A DNA stretch of 64,000 nucleotides from Ruminococcus sp. (GCA_021200415.1 JAJQGO010000026.1:50571-114570); one strand, 5' to 3'. Shown: positions 38,464 to 48,829, numbered from the stretch's first letter. The notes: generated by a model not told the origin, from the sequence alone. Translations and numbers: made by a program.

Positions 38464-41184
38464 CTAAAAAAGTACGGGAATTATTTTAAGGTAAAGCCTG
38501 CGGAAGAAGCCGATATTTTTGTTTATATTTTCGGCAAGCTCTTCAGTAAATTCAAGAGCCTTCTTTACATCCTCGCCGCTCAGGTCGCTGCCGCCGAAGC
38601 TGCCCTCAAGAGCGCAGCTCATGAAGCTTATGAACTCCCCCGAACCGCAGTATTCCGGAACAAGAAATCTCTCGGCATATTCGGCAAAATCCGAATAGAG
38701 CATACCGCCTCTTTTTATTTTAATGGCGGCAAGGAGCTTTTCAACGTAGCCGTACATAGCTGAAACGCGGCTTCTGTTTGTTCCCTTGGCAAACCTTTTC
38801 CGTCTTGCTTTTATTATAATACATCTCCGCAAATAAATCAACAGTACAATCAAAATTAAAGCTGCCGCTGCCGCAAGGACTGCGATATTCGTTCGGCTTA
38901 TGCCGCTCTCGCCGCTGCCGTCGCCAAGACCTATGCCGTTATTTTGTTCATCCGTCGATTCTGTCTGTGATGCAGCTGCCGTTACGGATACAGTGCTGCT
39001 CTCGGAGCTGCTTTCAGCCGATGTGATTTCCTGCGTGCTTTCGGACGATTCCGATGCAGCCTCGGATGTCGTTTCCGTTGTGTTGCTTTGGGTTGTTTCG
39101 TCTGTAGCTGATTCCGTTTCCTCGGTATTGCTTATGCTGCTGCTTGTATACCCCTCGGTAAATTCAAAGGGAACCCAGCCGTAACCGTCAAGGTAGACCT
39201 CCGCCCATGCGTGGCTTCGGTTGTCCTGAACATTGATTGTATACGTTCCGTCACTGTTTTCGGTGTCCTCATTGAAATCGTCCCCGACAACAACATATCC
39301 CGTGGCATATCGTGCGGGAATCCCTGCCATACGTGCAAGAATTACTCCCGCGGTGGCGTAATGAACGCAGTAGCCCTCATGATTTTCCAAAAGGAAGTAG
39401 CTTACAAAATCACGGTTTGAGGGCGTTTCCCCCGGGGACAGGGTATAATCCGCCATAGAGGCAATTCGTTCACGTATTTCGTCCAGAACGGCAAGCTTCT
39501 CCGCAGCTGTTTCAGCCTCTGAGGCTGAATCGAGAATATCCGCAAAGGCTTCACGAACATCGTCCATATCTTCATTTTCGGGAACCTGCAAATAATTTTT
39601 GTACACAAAGCTTCGGTAGTTGCTTTCAAGGAGGAACGTCAGAACAAGCTCGCCGTCAGACGTGGCATTGCACTGACGCAGCGAATCCATGCTCAGCGTG
39701 GTGCTGAATCCGAAGCCCTCCGAAGCGTCAACTCCGTTTTCCTCGCAGAAGCCGCTTATCATCTGACGAAGCGTTTCATCGGAAATATCGTCCGCCGTGC
39801 AGCCGATAATGCTTTCGGTTTCGAGATATTGGGCGATTTCCTCCGTATCGACAGCCGTGAATTTGTAGGAATACTCGCTTTCATCGTCCTCTTTGGAGCT
39901 TACAAGGGTATCGTTTATGTATTCCATATCGCCGTAATTATTCGTGCCGTAGGGAGCATAGCTCTTGTTCTTTTTGCGCTTTGCCTCAATCCAGACGGTT
40001 ATATCGGAGCTGTCGGGTAAAAGCCTCTCCGAAATTATATGGGGATAATCCTGCGGATATATTTCAAATTCGCTGAAATAGTCAAAAAGCCCGCTGCTGT
40101 TTTTGTAGACGGGATTTTTCAGCACCTGCCATTCGTTGTCGCCGTAAACCGAGCCTGTGTAGCCCTTGAGATACACAGCTCCGTCGCATTTTTTATCAAA
40201 GGTCGCCGTTATATCCGTAACGTTCTTGTATTTTATATGATCTACATTTCCAAGCTTGTGGCTTTCGAGGCTGAACGTGAAGCCGAGGGCTTCGGTGAGG
40301 TCCGAGATGCTCGATGAAAAGTCGTCCATGCTGAACGAGTTCACAGCCTCCTTTATATCGACACGCTTCTGATTTAGGCTGTCGCTGCGCTCATAGCCGG
40401 CAGCGTTCATAACTGCGAGAGCTGCGGCAGCGGCTGCGGCAATGGTAAAAATCATGCCCAGAGCGCATTTTTCTGTTACCTTGAAGCGCATTTGCCTTTT
40501 CGGAAAGAATGCGTCGCCCCTGCGGGCAAATCCGCCGTTTCCGCCGTAATATTCCCCTGCGTCAACGATAAACATTGACGCATTCGCAAACCAGTAGGCA
40601 ACTGTAAGAATCCCCCAGAACACGGGAATATTTATGCCGTTGTAGAGTCCGATTTCGATGATGGGGAATGTAAAAATCATAACTACAAGCGGATTCGTAC
40701 GGCTTATTGTAAAGGTGTATATTACAATTGCCAGCAGCCAGATGCAGAAAATATAAAATACCGTCGTGCAATAGACCTCATTGTCGGGGTCGAGGAGCTT
40801 ATAATAGCTTATTTCCGTGTGATGGGAAACGCTGTAGATAATATTGTAGACATATTTAAAGCCGTCCGTAACGGCTTCGGCGAATCTGAACAGAGCCGCG
40901 GCAAACAGGACAAATGAGCCTCCCGCAAGCCACAGGGATTTTTTTCCTGAAAGGGCTGTCCCGATGTGAACAGCCGAGAAAATCAGCGCGGCTGCAATTA
41001 CAGCTCCGGTGCTGTAGCTTGTGTCGAACATATCAAGAAAGGACATGATAACGGACACAAATCCGATTATGGCAATCAGGACGGATTCGGGCTTTCTGAA
41101 ATCACGTCTGTTCTTTTTTAGGGACATTGAGATACTGTCGCAGATAACAATGCCGCTGAAATTTTTATTTTTTTTGCTTTTCAT
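38464..41184 (-). CDS. Transglutaminase-like domain membrane protein
   Basis: N-terminal TMs; HEGYCVHYATAGVILARMAGIPARYATGYVVV...NRSHAWAEVYLDGYGWVPFEFTEGY. Confidence 0.88.
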   Translation of the reverse strand: MKSKKNKNFSGIVICDSISMSLKKNRRDFRKPESVLIAIIGFVSVIMSFLDMFDTSYSTGAVIAAALIFSAVHIGTALSGKKSLWLAGGSFVLFAAALFRFAEAVTDGFKYVYNIIYSVSHHTEISYYKLLDPDNEVYCTTVFYIFCIWLLAIVIYTFTISRTNPLVVMIFTFPIIEIGLYNGINIPVFWGILTVAYWFANASMFIVDAGEYYGGNGGFARRGDAFFPKRQMRFKVTEKCALGMIFTIAAAAAAALAVMNAAGYERSDSLNQKRVDIKEAVNSFSMDDFSSSISDLTEALGFTFSLESHKLGNVDHIKYKNVTDITATFDKKCDGAVYLKGYTGSVYGDNEWQVLKNPVYKNSSGLFDYFSEFEIYPQDYPHIISERLLPDSSDITVWIEAKRKKNKSYAPYGTNNYGDMEYINDTLVSSKEDDESEYSYKFTAVDTEEIAQYLETESIIGCTADDISDETLRQMISGFCEENGVDASEGFGFSTTLSMDSLRQCNATSDGELVLTFLLESNYRSFVYKNYLQVPENEDMDDVREAFADILDSASEAETAAEKLAVLDEIRERIASMADYTLSPGETPSNRDFVSYFLLENHEGYCVHYATAGVILARMAGIPARYATGYVVVGDDFNEDTENSDGTYTINVQDNRSHAWAEVYLDGYGWVPFEFTEGYTSSSISNTEETESATDETTQSNTTETTSEAASESSESTQEITSAESSSESSTVSVTAAASQTESTDEQNNGIGLGDGSGESGISRTNIAVLAAAAALILIVLLIYLRRCIIIKARRKRFAKGTNRSRVSAMYGYVEKLLAAIKIKRGGMLYSDFAEYAERFLVPEYCGSGEFISFMSCALEGSFGGSDLSGEDVKKALEFTEELAENINKNIGFFRRLYLKIIPVLF

Positions 41185-41206
41185 ATTGTATCCTCAGATT
41201 TCAGAA

Positions 41207-42400
41207 TCAAAGCTCAATATCCTTGACGGACGATGAGATTCTGCCTATTACAACGGGAGTAACGCTCAGCGAGGGGCAGCAGTCACGGGCAATTTCAGCT
41301 GAAGCCTCGTCCTTGACGACAACAACGGCATTTTTAATTTCAGAGCTGATTTCTCTGTCGATATAATCAAAAGCCTTTTTATCCTGCTCCGCAGTTATGA
41401 AGGTAAAGGAGGTGAAGCTCTTTTCAACGCATTCCGGAAGAAATTCCTCCGGCGGACGAAAGCTCAGATCATCTCCGAGTGAAACAAGCAGCTCGGAAAC
41501 TGCCTCGGAAAGGGATTCTCCGCTGTCAACACGGCGCTGGACAAAGCACGACTCCGAAGCGCTGTAATAGATGATCGTATGCGCTCTTTCGTTTTCAATC
41601 AGAAACTGGGACAGGGATACAAGCGCCTCTATGAGCGTATCGTATATGGGCAGTGTATATTCTGAATTTTCAGAGCAGCGGAGGTTGAGGAAAAGAGCCG
41701 TGCGCGAATCTATAGGCATACCGAAATCCTTGACAATCAGCTCGTCGCTTTTGCTGCTCAGCTTCCAGTGAACACGGTTGAGCTTATCGCCGTCAACAAA
41801 TCCGCGCAGGTCGAAAATTTCGGACGGATCGTCGCCTGTCCTGTGTTCGGAGAAAGCGGTGCTTTCATCGCTGCTCATGTCGCAGCTGCCAGGACAGGCT
41901 CTTATGCTGTGCCCCTCCGGAAGAATTACAATATCATCGCCGATATTTTTGCCTATGCGGAATTTGAAAATTCTCAGGGGGTCGTAGATGTTGATTTCCG
42001 CCGTGCTGATATTTATTATGCCGCAGAATTTGGATTCCAGCTGAAACGTCATAAGCTGACTGTTCCGCTGCTGTATGGGGAAGTGGATTTCAAAATAATT
42101 TATCTGATTGTTGAAAATGTTATAGTATTCGATAAAGGCTTCAGCCTTGGCAACAGGAAATATGCTGCGGTTTGAAATGCTGAGCTGAATATCGAAAGGC
42201 TCGTTCTTTGCGGCAGTTGTTTCCTTTACGTTCAGGCTGACGGTAATGAGCTTTTTTGTAATCAGCGTCATGATGAACATCAGCACGGGCAGGGCGATTA
42301 CAACTATCAGCAGCACGAGGGAGAAATCCCAGACGTACAGGACGTAGAACGCCGCGCTTATGACGATAAGGAAAATAAACATAAATTTTACAGAAGTCAT
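41207..42400 (-). CDS. DUF58 domain protein
   Basis: Two TMs, R(T)GDDPSEIFDLRGFVDGDKLNRVHWKLSSKSDELIVKDF typical of DUF58; next to MoxR ATPase. Confidence 0.85.
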   Translation of the reverse strand: MTSVKFMFIFLIVISAAFYVLYVWDFSLVLLIVVIALPVLMFIMTLITKKLITVSLNVKETTAAKNEPFDIQLSISNRSIFPVAKAEAFIEYYNIFNNQINYFEIHFPIQQRNSQLMTFQLESKFCGIINISTAEINIYDPLRIFKFRIGKNIGDDIVILPEGHSIRACPGSCDMSSDESTAFSEHRTGDDPSEIFDLRGFVDGDKLNRVHWKLSSKSDELIVKDFGMPIDSRTALFLNLRCSENSEYTLPIYDTLIEALVSLSQFLIENERAHTIIYYSASESCFVQRRVDSGESLSEAVSELLVSLGDDLSFRPPEEFLPECVEKSFTSFTFITAEQDKKAFDYIDREISSEIKNAVVVVKDEASAEIARDCCPSLSVTPVVIGRISSSVKDIEL

Positions 42401-42406
42401 TTTATA

Positions 42407-43366
42407 TCACTTAATTTTCGGTAAGGGCGTATTGCTTATGATGTCAGAAATTATATCCGCAGCCGACTTATTGGCAAGCTTTGCCTTGGAATTGAGAATT
42501 ATCCTATGCTCAAAAACGTCGCGGCAGATATACACAACATCGTCGGGAATTATATAGCTGCGTCCCATAGCGAGAGCGATTCCCTTTGAAATCTGCATAA
42601 GTGCGAGAGTTCCGCGGGGACTTACGCCAAGCTTCAGAAGCGGATGATTTCTTGTTGCGGCGGAAAGGCTGACTATATACTCATAGATACGGTCGTCGGC
42701 ATATACGGAATCAACAGCGCTGCGGAGCTGCATAATAGTGCCTGCGTCGGCAACGGCTCTTATGCTGTCAATTGGATTTGCGCTGCTTTTTGATTTCAGG
42801 ATTGCTATTTCCCCCTCATGGTCGGGGTAACCCATGCTAAGCTTAATCATGAAGCGGTCAAGCTGGGAATCGGGAAGATTATGCGTGCCGGCAGAGCCGA
42901 TAGGATTCTGAGTTGCGATAACGGTATACGGCTCGGGCAGCTTATATGTTACACCGTCAACGGTAATGCTTTTTTCCTCCATAAGCTCAAGAAGCGCCGA
43001 CTGTGTTTTGCTTGAGGTACGGTTAATTTCGTCCGCAAGAAAGAGATTACAGAATGCCACACCGGGGCGGAACTCAAACTTTCCGGTCATTTTGTTGCAG
43101 ACGGAAAATCCCGTAATATCGGACGGCAGAACATCAGGCGTGAACTGCATTCTGTTATGCTCCAGCGACAATGCTCTTGAAAAGGCGAGGGCAAGAGTTG
43201 TTTTGCCGACTCCGGGAATATCCTCAATGAGAATGTGCCCCTTGCAGAGAATCGCAAGCAGAACCTTGATAATCACAGTATCCTTGCCCACAACGGCTTT
43301 TTTTACCTCTGAAATTATATTATTGATTTGATTTGTATAGATTGATGTATTCATTGCTTGCTCCAA
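42407..43366 (-). CDS. MoxR family AAA ATPase
   Basis: GHILIEDIPGVGKTTLALAFSRAL, LLADEINRTSSKTQSALLELMEEKSITVDG. Confidence 0.94.
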   Translation of the reverse strand: MEQAMNTSIYTNQINNIISEVKKAVVGKDTVIIKVLLAILCKGHILIEDIPGVGKTTLALAFSRALSLEHNRMQFTPDVLPSDITGFSVCNKMTGKFEFRPGVAFCNLFLADEINRTSSKTQSALLELMEEKSITVDGVTYKLPEPYTVIATQNPIGSAGTHNLPDSQLDRFMIKLSMGYPDHEGEIAILKSKSSANPIDSIRAVADAGTIMQLRSAVDSVYADDRIYEYIVSLSAATRNHPLLKLGVSPRGTLALMQISKGIALAMGRSYIIPDDVVYICRDVFEHRIILNSKAKLANKSAADIISDIISNTPLPKIK

Positions 43367-43492
43367 TCAAAAATGTTGTATGATTACTTTGTAATTATAC
43401 CATTTTATTTGAAATAATGCAACAGGAAATATTGTCGTGGAAATGCAAAATAAAAAACAGCACCCTGCGTTTGCGCAAGATGCTGTGTTGCT

Positions 43493-44683
43493 TTAATCAT
43501 CTGTACCAAGATGCTCCGCTCCCCTGAGCTTTTGATTTTCGTTTAAAAATGCTGTTCTTATGTTTTTAATTTGCTGCGTGAAGAAGTCAATCTGCTGCTG
43601 TAATTCATCTCTTTTAACACGAAGCGCTCTGTTTTGCACGAATCCCAAAACTGCCGCAGCTGCGAAGATAATGCCCCATACGATCGATGAACCACCGTCG
43701 CCGAATAAGAAAAATCCGAGTGCCAGAATTATACCAATAACCATCAGTGCCTTGAAAAACGACATTTTCCCCTGAACAGACTTTTTTTCGGCAACTAAAT
43801 CCTTATACACCTGCGCACGCTGAGGGTCAACAGGTGAATCCTTATCATAAAAAAGCTTTTCTCCATCTCCGGAAATATAAAGTGTGTTAACACCCGAGCC
43901 GTATGTAACTTTAATCTTATGCATCGCCGCCAGAACCTTTGTAGATTTATCAACCTCCATATTGCAGTTCCCGCTGATATTGAGATTGCGATATTTTCTA
44001 TTGCCGATTTGCTTGATTGCGCTATTCTTCAAGGCTTCCTCCATATCCGGACGAACATATTTATCCATAAGCTCCGAGTCAGGACGGGTAAACTTCAATG
44101 TGGTGGCACTAAGCGGAATTTCCAGACTTTCCACGTCCACCAATACGCCGTTTTTGTAAGGTGAATACATTTTATCAATTACAAAATCATAATCCCTGTA
44201 GCCCGAAACGATTCGTTCAAATTCTCCACGAACGTTACCGCTGACAGTTGACCAGTTTGTTTCAACAACCTGATTTTTACTGCCGTTGCTGTCCTTATAT
44301 GTTCGGGTATTGTCATTGCCAATATCGCAAAGATAGTCGGACGTGCCGTTTGCGTGATAATAATACGCAGGAACGAAAAGATATTCCGCAGAGGTTATTT
44401 CAGACGCGCTTAGAACATCAAGAGGTGCTGCTTCGTTTGATGTCAGATACTTGACAACGACCTCGTGCAGTCTTTTTGACGACGCTTTAAATGGCACGCC
44501 GCTTATGACATTCTCTGTTTTCGCAAGCTCCTGACATTCCTTCAGGCTCTCGATTACATAGGATGTTCCGCAATATTCGCATTTTCCCGTGGGTTTGTTC
44601 AGATTATCAATAGACGCACCGCAGCTTTGGCAGGTGTAGCTTTTTACAACAGGCATATTTTCATACTCCTCTCCTATATTCAT
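43493..44683 (-). CDS. Zinc-ribbon membrane protein of unknown function
   Basis: CQSCGASIDNLNKPTGKCEYCGTSYV zinc ribbon; two TMs near the C-terminus. Confidence 0.7.
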   Translation of the reverse strand: MNIGEEYENMPVVKSYTCQSCGASIDNLNKPTGKCEYCGTSYVIESLKECQELAKTENVISGVPFKASSKRLHEVVVKYLTSNEAAPLDVLSASEITSAEYLFVPAYYYHANGTSDYLCDIGNDNTRTYKDSNGSKNQVVETNWSTVSGNVRGEFERIVSGYRDYDFVIDKMYSPYKNGVLVDVESLEIPLSATTLKFTRPDSELMDKYVRPDMEEALKNSAIKQIGNRKYRNLNISGNCNMEVDKSTKVLAAMHKIKVTYGSGVNTLYISGDGEKLFYDKDSPVDPQRAQVYKDLVAEKKSVQGKMSFFKALMVIGIILALGFFLFGDGGSSIVWGIIFAAAAVLGFVQNRALRVKRDELQQQIDFFTQQIKNIRTAFLNENQKLRGAEHLGTDD

Positions 44684-44900
44684 AAATCGCCTTATATTTA
44701 CATTATATCACTTTTTTTACTATTGTCAAGCTTTTTCCAACAGCACCCCCAATTTTCCAATCCTACGTCAAAAAAGAAATATCTGTAACTTTTTTCATAA
44801 TGCTTTACAATTTTGAAGATTTGTGATATAATAGGATCCATGGCGGCTACACGCTATGTATTTTCATGTATTTTCAATTTATTTTATAATGGAGGGCAAA

Positions 44901-46448
44901 ATGGCAAAAAAAGATGAGCGTTACCTTAACGTAACACTGAAAAATGAATCCGATGAAAGCGGCGACATTATCGTTTCTTTTTCCGGAATTTTCAAAATGC
45001 TAAAAAAATATTTCCTGATCTGGATCGTTACCGCCGTTGTGGCAGGTGTCCTTGTGTTTACCTGCTCGGCTATAACCTCCGGTAATCAGAACAAAAGCTT
45101 AACCGCTTTAATCAGCTTTTCCTACGACGGAATTGAAGATGGTCTTGACCCTGAGGGAAACACATTTGATGTCAACACTATCAAGAATCCAACTGTTATC
45201 GAATCGGCTCTGACGGAGCTTGGACTTTCCGTTGAAAGCCTTGAGGAAATCCGACAGAATATCTCTATTGACGGTATCATTCCTTCCGACGCTATTGATA
45301 AAATAACTACATACAAGAGCGTCTACGAAAGCGCGTCCGGCTCAAGCAGCGCATTGTCGGCTGCTCAGGCTATGCTCGATACCTCCTACTACCCTACGCA
45401 ATTCAAGGTCACCTTCAATTACAGCTCTACAGGCTTTGATGAGGACGAGGCTGTCGATGTGTTCAACACAATGCTCGAATGCTACCGTGATTACTTCATT
45501 TCAACCTATGGCAGCAATGAAGCTCTCGGAAGCGCCGTAAAATCAATCGATTACACAGAATACGACTACGCAGAGGCTGTCGATGTCTTTGATTCAACTC
45601 TCACAACTCTCAAAAGCTACGTGAACGACCTTGCTTCAGAGGACACAACACGCTTCCGCTCAAATTCAACAGGATATACCTTCTCCGACCTTTCCGAATC
45701 CATCTCCACTATCCAGAGCATGGATCTCGATATTCTCTCCTCATACATCACGGTAAACAACGTAACAAAGGACAAGGATTCTCTTATTACCTATTATCAG
45801 TACAGAATTGATTCCCTCACCCGTGAGAAAACTGTTGCGGAGGAAAAGCTTGCGTCAATCGTTGAATCAATTGATAATTATCAGAAGGATACAATTATGG
45901 TTTTCGGCAACGGAACTGAAACAACCGATACCGAATACAGCCAGTATTCCGAGGAATATGATACTCTCATCAAGCAGAAAATTTCAACTCAGACTGAGGT
46001 TTCAACTGCAACTCAGCGCATAAATTACTACAATCAGAGAATCACAGCCCTTAAATCAAAGGCCGCAGGCTCGGATACATACGTTGAAAAGGTTGAGGAG
46101 GATCTCGCTTCACTCAGCGACAAGGTTAATCAGCTGATTGACGATATAAACACCACTGCCGAGGAGTATTATGAAAATGTTCCGTTCGCAAACGCATATA
46201 ATATTCTCGTTCCTGCCTCCGGCTCAGGCGCAGTAAGCTTTGTAAAGCGCACCATCAGCAGCGCTATGGTTCCTTTGGTTGTAATCGAAGCTCTGCTCGT
46301 TCTGGTTTATATATGTGCCGCATTTGTTCTTGCAATCATCAACGAAAGCAAAAAGAAAAAGGCTCTTGCAGAAGCTGAGAGCGTTGAAGCTGAATCGGAA
46401 TCTGAATCTGAAGAAGCTGAAACCGATACCGAAAATACGGATAAATAA
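44901..46448 (+). CDS. Wzz/chain-length-determinant-like membrane protein
   Basis: N-terminal and C-terminal TM helices flanking an extended coiled-coil region; SD GGAGGGC before MAKKDERY. Confidence 0.65.
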   Translation: MAKKDERYLNVTLKNESDESGDIIVSFSGIFKMLKKYFLIWIVTAVVAGVLVFTCSAITSGNQNKSLTALISFSYDGIEDGLDPEGNTFDVNTIKNPTVIESALTELGLSVESLEEIRQNISIDGIIPSDAIDKITTYKSVYESASGSSSALSAAQAMLDTSYYPTQFKVTFNYSSTGFDEDEAVDVFNTMLECYRDYFISTYGSNEALGSAVKSIDYTEYDYAEAVDVFDSTLTTLKSYVNDLASEDTTRFRSNSTGYTFSDLSESISTIQSMDLDILSSYITVNNVTKDKDSLITYYQYRIDSLTREKTVAEEKLASIVESIDNYQKDTIMVFGNGTETTDTEYSQYSEEYDTLIKQKISTQTEVSTATQRINYYNQRITALKSKAAGSDTYVEKVEEDLASLSDKVNQLIDDINTTAEEYYENVPFANAYNILVPASGSGAVSFVKRTISSAMVPLVVIEALLVLVYICAAFVLAIINESKKKKALAEAESVEAESESESEEAETDTENTDK

Positions 46449-46462
46449 TCCGGATAAATATA

Positions 46463-46492
46463 AATCCTCCGACAGCTGCCGGAGGATTTTTT
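46463..46492 (+). terminator. Terminator after Wzz-like gene
   Basis: AATCCTCCG-acagctgc-CGGAGGATTTTTT. Confidence 0.85.
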
Positions 46493-46667
46493 AGGCAACA
46501 CCGCACAAAGATTGTCGTGCAGATGTGCCATTAGATTTTTCGTCAGATTGTATAAAAGCGACGCAGGCATACTTGATGTATGGCAAGGAGTTTTTGTGCA
46601 AGACGACGGAAAAGATAAAAGCAGATGTGCGGCAAAGCCGTCAGGCGTTCTTTGTGCGGTGTTGCCT
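46493..46667. mobile_element. MITE-like non-coding element, about 175 bp
   Basis: Perfect 18-bp terminal inverted repeats AGGCAACACCGCACAAAG / CTTTGTGCGGTGTTGCCT; no long ORF inside; related sequence at 22129-22189. Confidence 0.7.
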
Positions 46668-46678
46668 TTATTATAATA

Positions 46679-46708
46679 AAAGCCCGATACCAAAAGCATC
46701 GGGCTTCT
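46679..46708 (-). terminator. Terminator downstream of GH5-like gene
   Basis: AAGCCCGAT-accaaaagc-ATCGGGCTT with adjacent A-rich flank (minus-strand U tract). Confidence 0.7.
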
Positions 46709-46727
46709 TGTGTTATTTTCTGTCGGC

Positions 46728-48500
46728 TTAGCCAACAACCATGTCTGTTCCTGTAATTGTGAAGCTTACCTCAAAGCTGTCCGTGGGCATTTCGTATTCC
46801 ATTTCCGATGTGTCCGTATTGTAAATGTTGACAATTTCAATATACAGATTTCCCGCGTCATCCGTGGAAACTATAGGATTCTTTACGGCATATTCCGTAT
46901 CGTCACAGTAAAGAACAACATCCTTGATTCCCATTGTGCTGTAGTACGGGAAATCCGTGCTGATAAAGAGCATATTCAGACCCTCGCTGTCCTGTGAGAA
47001 ATCATAGCCTGAAACTCCGACAGTATATGTTCCGTCACCTGTAATTGTCGCGTCCTCAAAGACAGCTCCCGTATCAATTATTTCATCGTCCTCGCCCCAC
47101 TTGATAAGGGTGTTGAACCACTCGGAATCTGCTCCGTATGTGCCGTCCGTATAGGAATTTCTGAATGTGTAAGCCTGTGTCTGAATGCCTATATACGCAT
47201 GAACCTCCGACTGCGTTTCGGTTTTCTGAGTTACCGTCATGCTCATGCCGACCTCAGGATTCTTATCCCTTACGGCTGTAACAATTGCCTCAATAATTTC
47301 CGGCTGCGTCTGCTCGTATGTGCTTCTGTTGAACAAGCCAAAGCCGAAATTTCCGTTATATCCGTTATCCCAGTAAACGGGAACGATTCCCATTGAAGCC
47401 GCCGTACCTGCCACAAATCCGTCATAGTAAACGCGGTTCAGGGTGATTTCATCTATAATGCCCGAATTGGCGGACGACTTGTCAATACAGCCATATTCGC
47501 CGATAACCACCGGTATTCCCTGATCAACGTACTGCGTTTTGAGCTTCTGGAGCTGCTCCTCGACGTATTCCTCTTCGCCCCATGAAGCCTTTGCGTTCGG
47601 GCTTGCCTGATTAACTTCAACAATCTGCTGACCCATATCGCCCCAGAGGTACGTTCTTGTATCCTCCTGTCCTGCATAGTCCCAAGGGTCGTAGCAGTGA
47701 ACCGAGAGAAGGAGTCGGTTTTCGTCTGCGGAATTGCCCTCATCTGTCGGCATTTCGAATCCGTAATCACCGCAGGTGTAGTTAATATCGGTATTCCAGC
47801 CCGGAACCATAAGCCAGCGGTGAGTGTTGTTTGAGCCTGTTTCACGTACCGTATCAACGAAAATCTGATTATACTCAACAAGGTTTGCGTACATTTCCTC
47901 CGGCGGATCGCTGTATTCGCCGTTGAACACCTCGTTCATTGACTCGAAAATCAGATGCTCGTCATAATCGGCAAAGCGTTCGGCAATCTGCCTCCAGACG
48001 GCTTCGTATTTCTCCTTGATTGTATCCTGATCATCGCCGTTTACGAGAAGCCAGCCGCCCTCAACGGAATTATATCCATCGCCGTGGATATTGATAATAA
48101 CGTACATATCATTATTGTAGCAGTAGTTTACGACCTCTTCGATTCTGTCAAGCCATTCCTCATCAATCGTGTAGTCGTTAGCGTCGTCGATTTTGCTGAG
48201 GTACGACACGGGAACTCTCACGGTATTGAATCCCGCTTCGGCAACCGCGTCAATCATTTCCTGACTTGCCTCTGGGTTGCCCCACGCCGTTTCGATTGGA
48301 GTACCGCCGCTGTTAGCCTCAAGGGTGTTTCCGAGATTCCAGCCTGCGCCCATATCGGCTGCAATATCCGCCACAGAAACGGTGAAATTTCCGTCATTCT
48401 TCTCTTCGCTCTCGCTGTCCTTTGAACCGCAGCCGACAAACGCCGAAAGCGTCAGCGCCGCTGAGCAAAGCAGAGAGAGTATTTTTTTGGTTTTGCTCAT
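46728..48500 (-). CDS. GH5 (GH5_4-like) endoglucanase lipoprotein with uncharacterised C-terminal module, no dockerin
   Basis: GAGWNLGNTLEA, FNTVRVPVSYL, HLIFESMNEVFNG catalytic acid motif, VVIGEYGCID nucleophile motif; lipobox-like AFVGC. Confidence 0.88.
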   Translation of the reverse strand: MSKTKKILSLLCSAALTLSAFVGCGSKDSESEEKNDGNFTVSVADIAADMGAGWNLGNTLEANSGGTPIETAWGNPEASQEMIDAVAEAGFNTVRVPVSYLSKIDDANDYTIDEEWLDRIEEVVNYCYNNDMYVIINIHGDGYNSVEGGWLLVNGDDQDTIKEKYEAVWRQIAERFADYDEHLIFESMNEVFNGEYSDPPEEMYANLVEYNQIFVDTVRETGSNNTHRWLMVPGWNTDINYTCGDYGFEMPTDEGNSADENRLLLSVHCYDPWDYAGQEDTRTYLWGDMGQQIVEVNQASPNAKASWGEEEYVEEQLQKLKTQYVDQGIPVVIGEYGCIDKSSANSGIIDEITLNRVYYDGFVAGTAASMGIVPVYWDNGYNGNFGFGLFNRSTYEQTQPEIIEAIVTAVRDKNPEVGMSMTVTQKTETQSEVHAYIGIQTQAYTFRNSYTDGTYGADSEWFNTLIKWGEDDEIIDTGAVFEDATITGDGTYTVGVSGYDFSQDSEGLNMLFISTDFPYYSTMGIKDVVLYCDDTEYAVKNPIVSTDDAGNLYIEIVNIYNTDTSEMEYEMPTDSFEVSFTITGTDMVVG

Positions 48501-48522
48501 TAAATTTTCCTCCTGTATAAAT

Positions 48523-48568
48523 CTCTGTAGGCAGCACCGCGCAAACCTATTTCCGCGGTATACAGAGA
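48523..48568. repeat. Inverted repeat in GH5 leader with MITE-end-like sequence
   Basis: CTCTGTA-ggcagc-ACCGCG...CGCGGT-a-TACAGAG; AGGCAGCACCGCGCAAA resembles MITE end AGGCAACACCGCACAAA. Confidence 0.4.
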
Positions 48569-48690
48569 GTTGTTTATTCCATTATAACAATTTTCGCATC
48601 AATAGTCAATGATAATTTGCACATTTTGAAAAGGCTTTGTACACTTTTGCCTAAAACTTCACAATCGGCAGGATTTTTTCTGTTTTTCCC

Positions 48691-48719
48691 TTGACATTTC
48701 AAATTCCCTGTGGTATAAT
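48691..48719 (+). promoter_or_regulatory. Consensus promoter for tRNA-Leu
   Basis: TTGACA-17 nt-TATAAT upstream of tRNA. Confidence 0.85.
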
Positions 48720-48742
48720 ATATAGCGTTGACTAATCAGCTT

Positions 48743-48829
48743 GCGGATATGGCGGAATAGGCAGACGCGCTGGCTTCAGGTGCCAGTCGGGGCAACTCGG
48801 TGCAGGTTCAACTCCTGTTATCCGCACCA
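48743..48829 (+). tRNA. tRNA-Leu (CAG)
   Basis: GCGGATA...TATCCGC acceptor, long variable arm, anticodon loop TTCAGGT, T-loop GGTTCAACTCC, CCA encoded. Confidence 0.93.
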
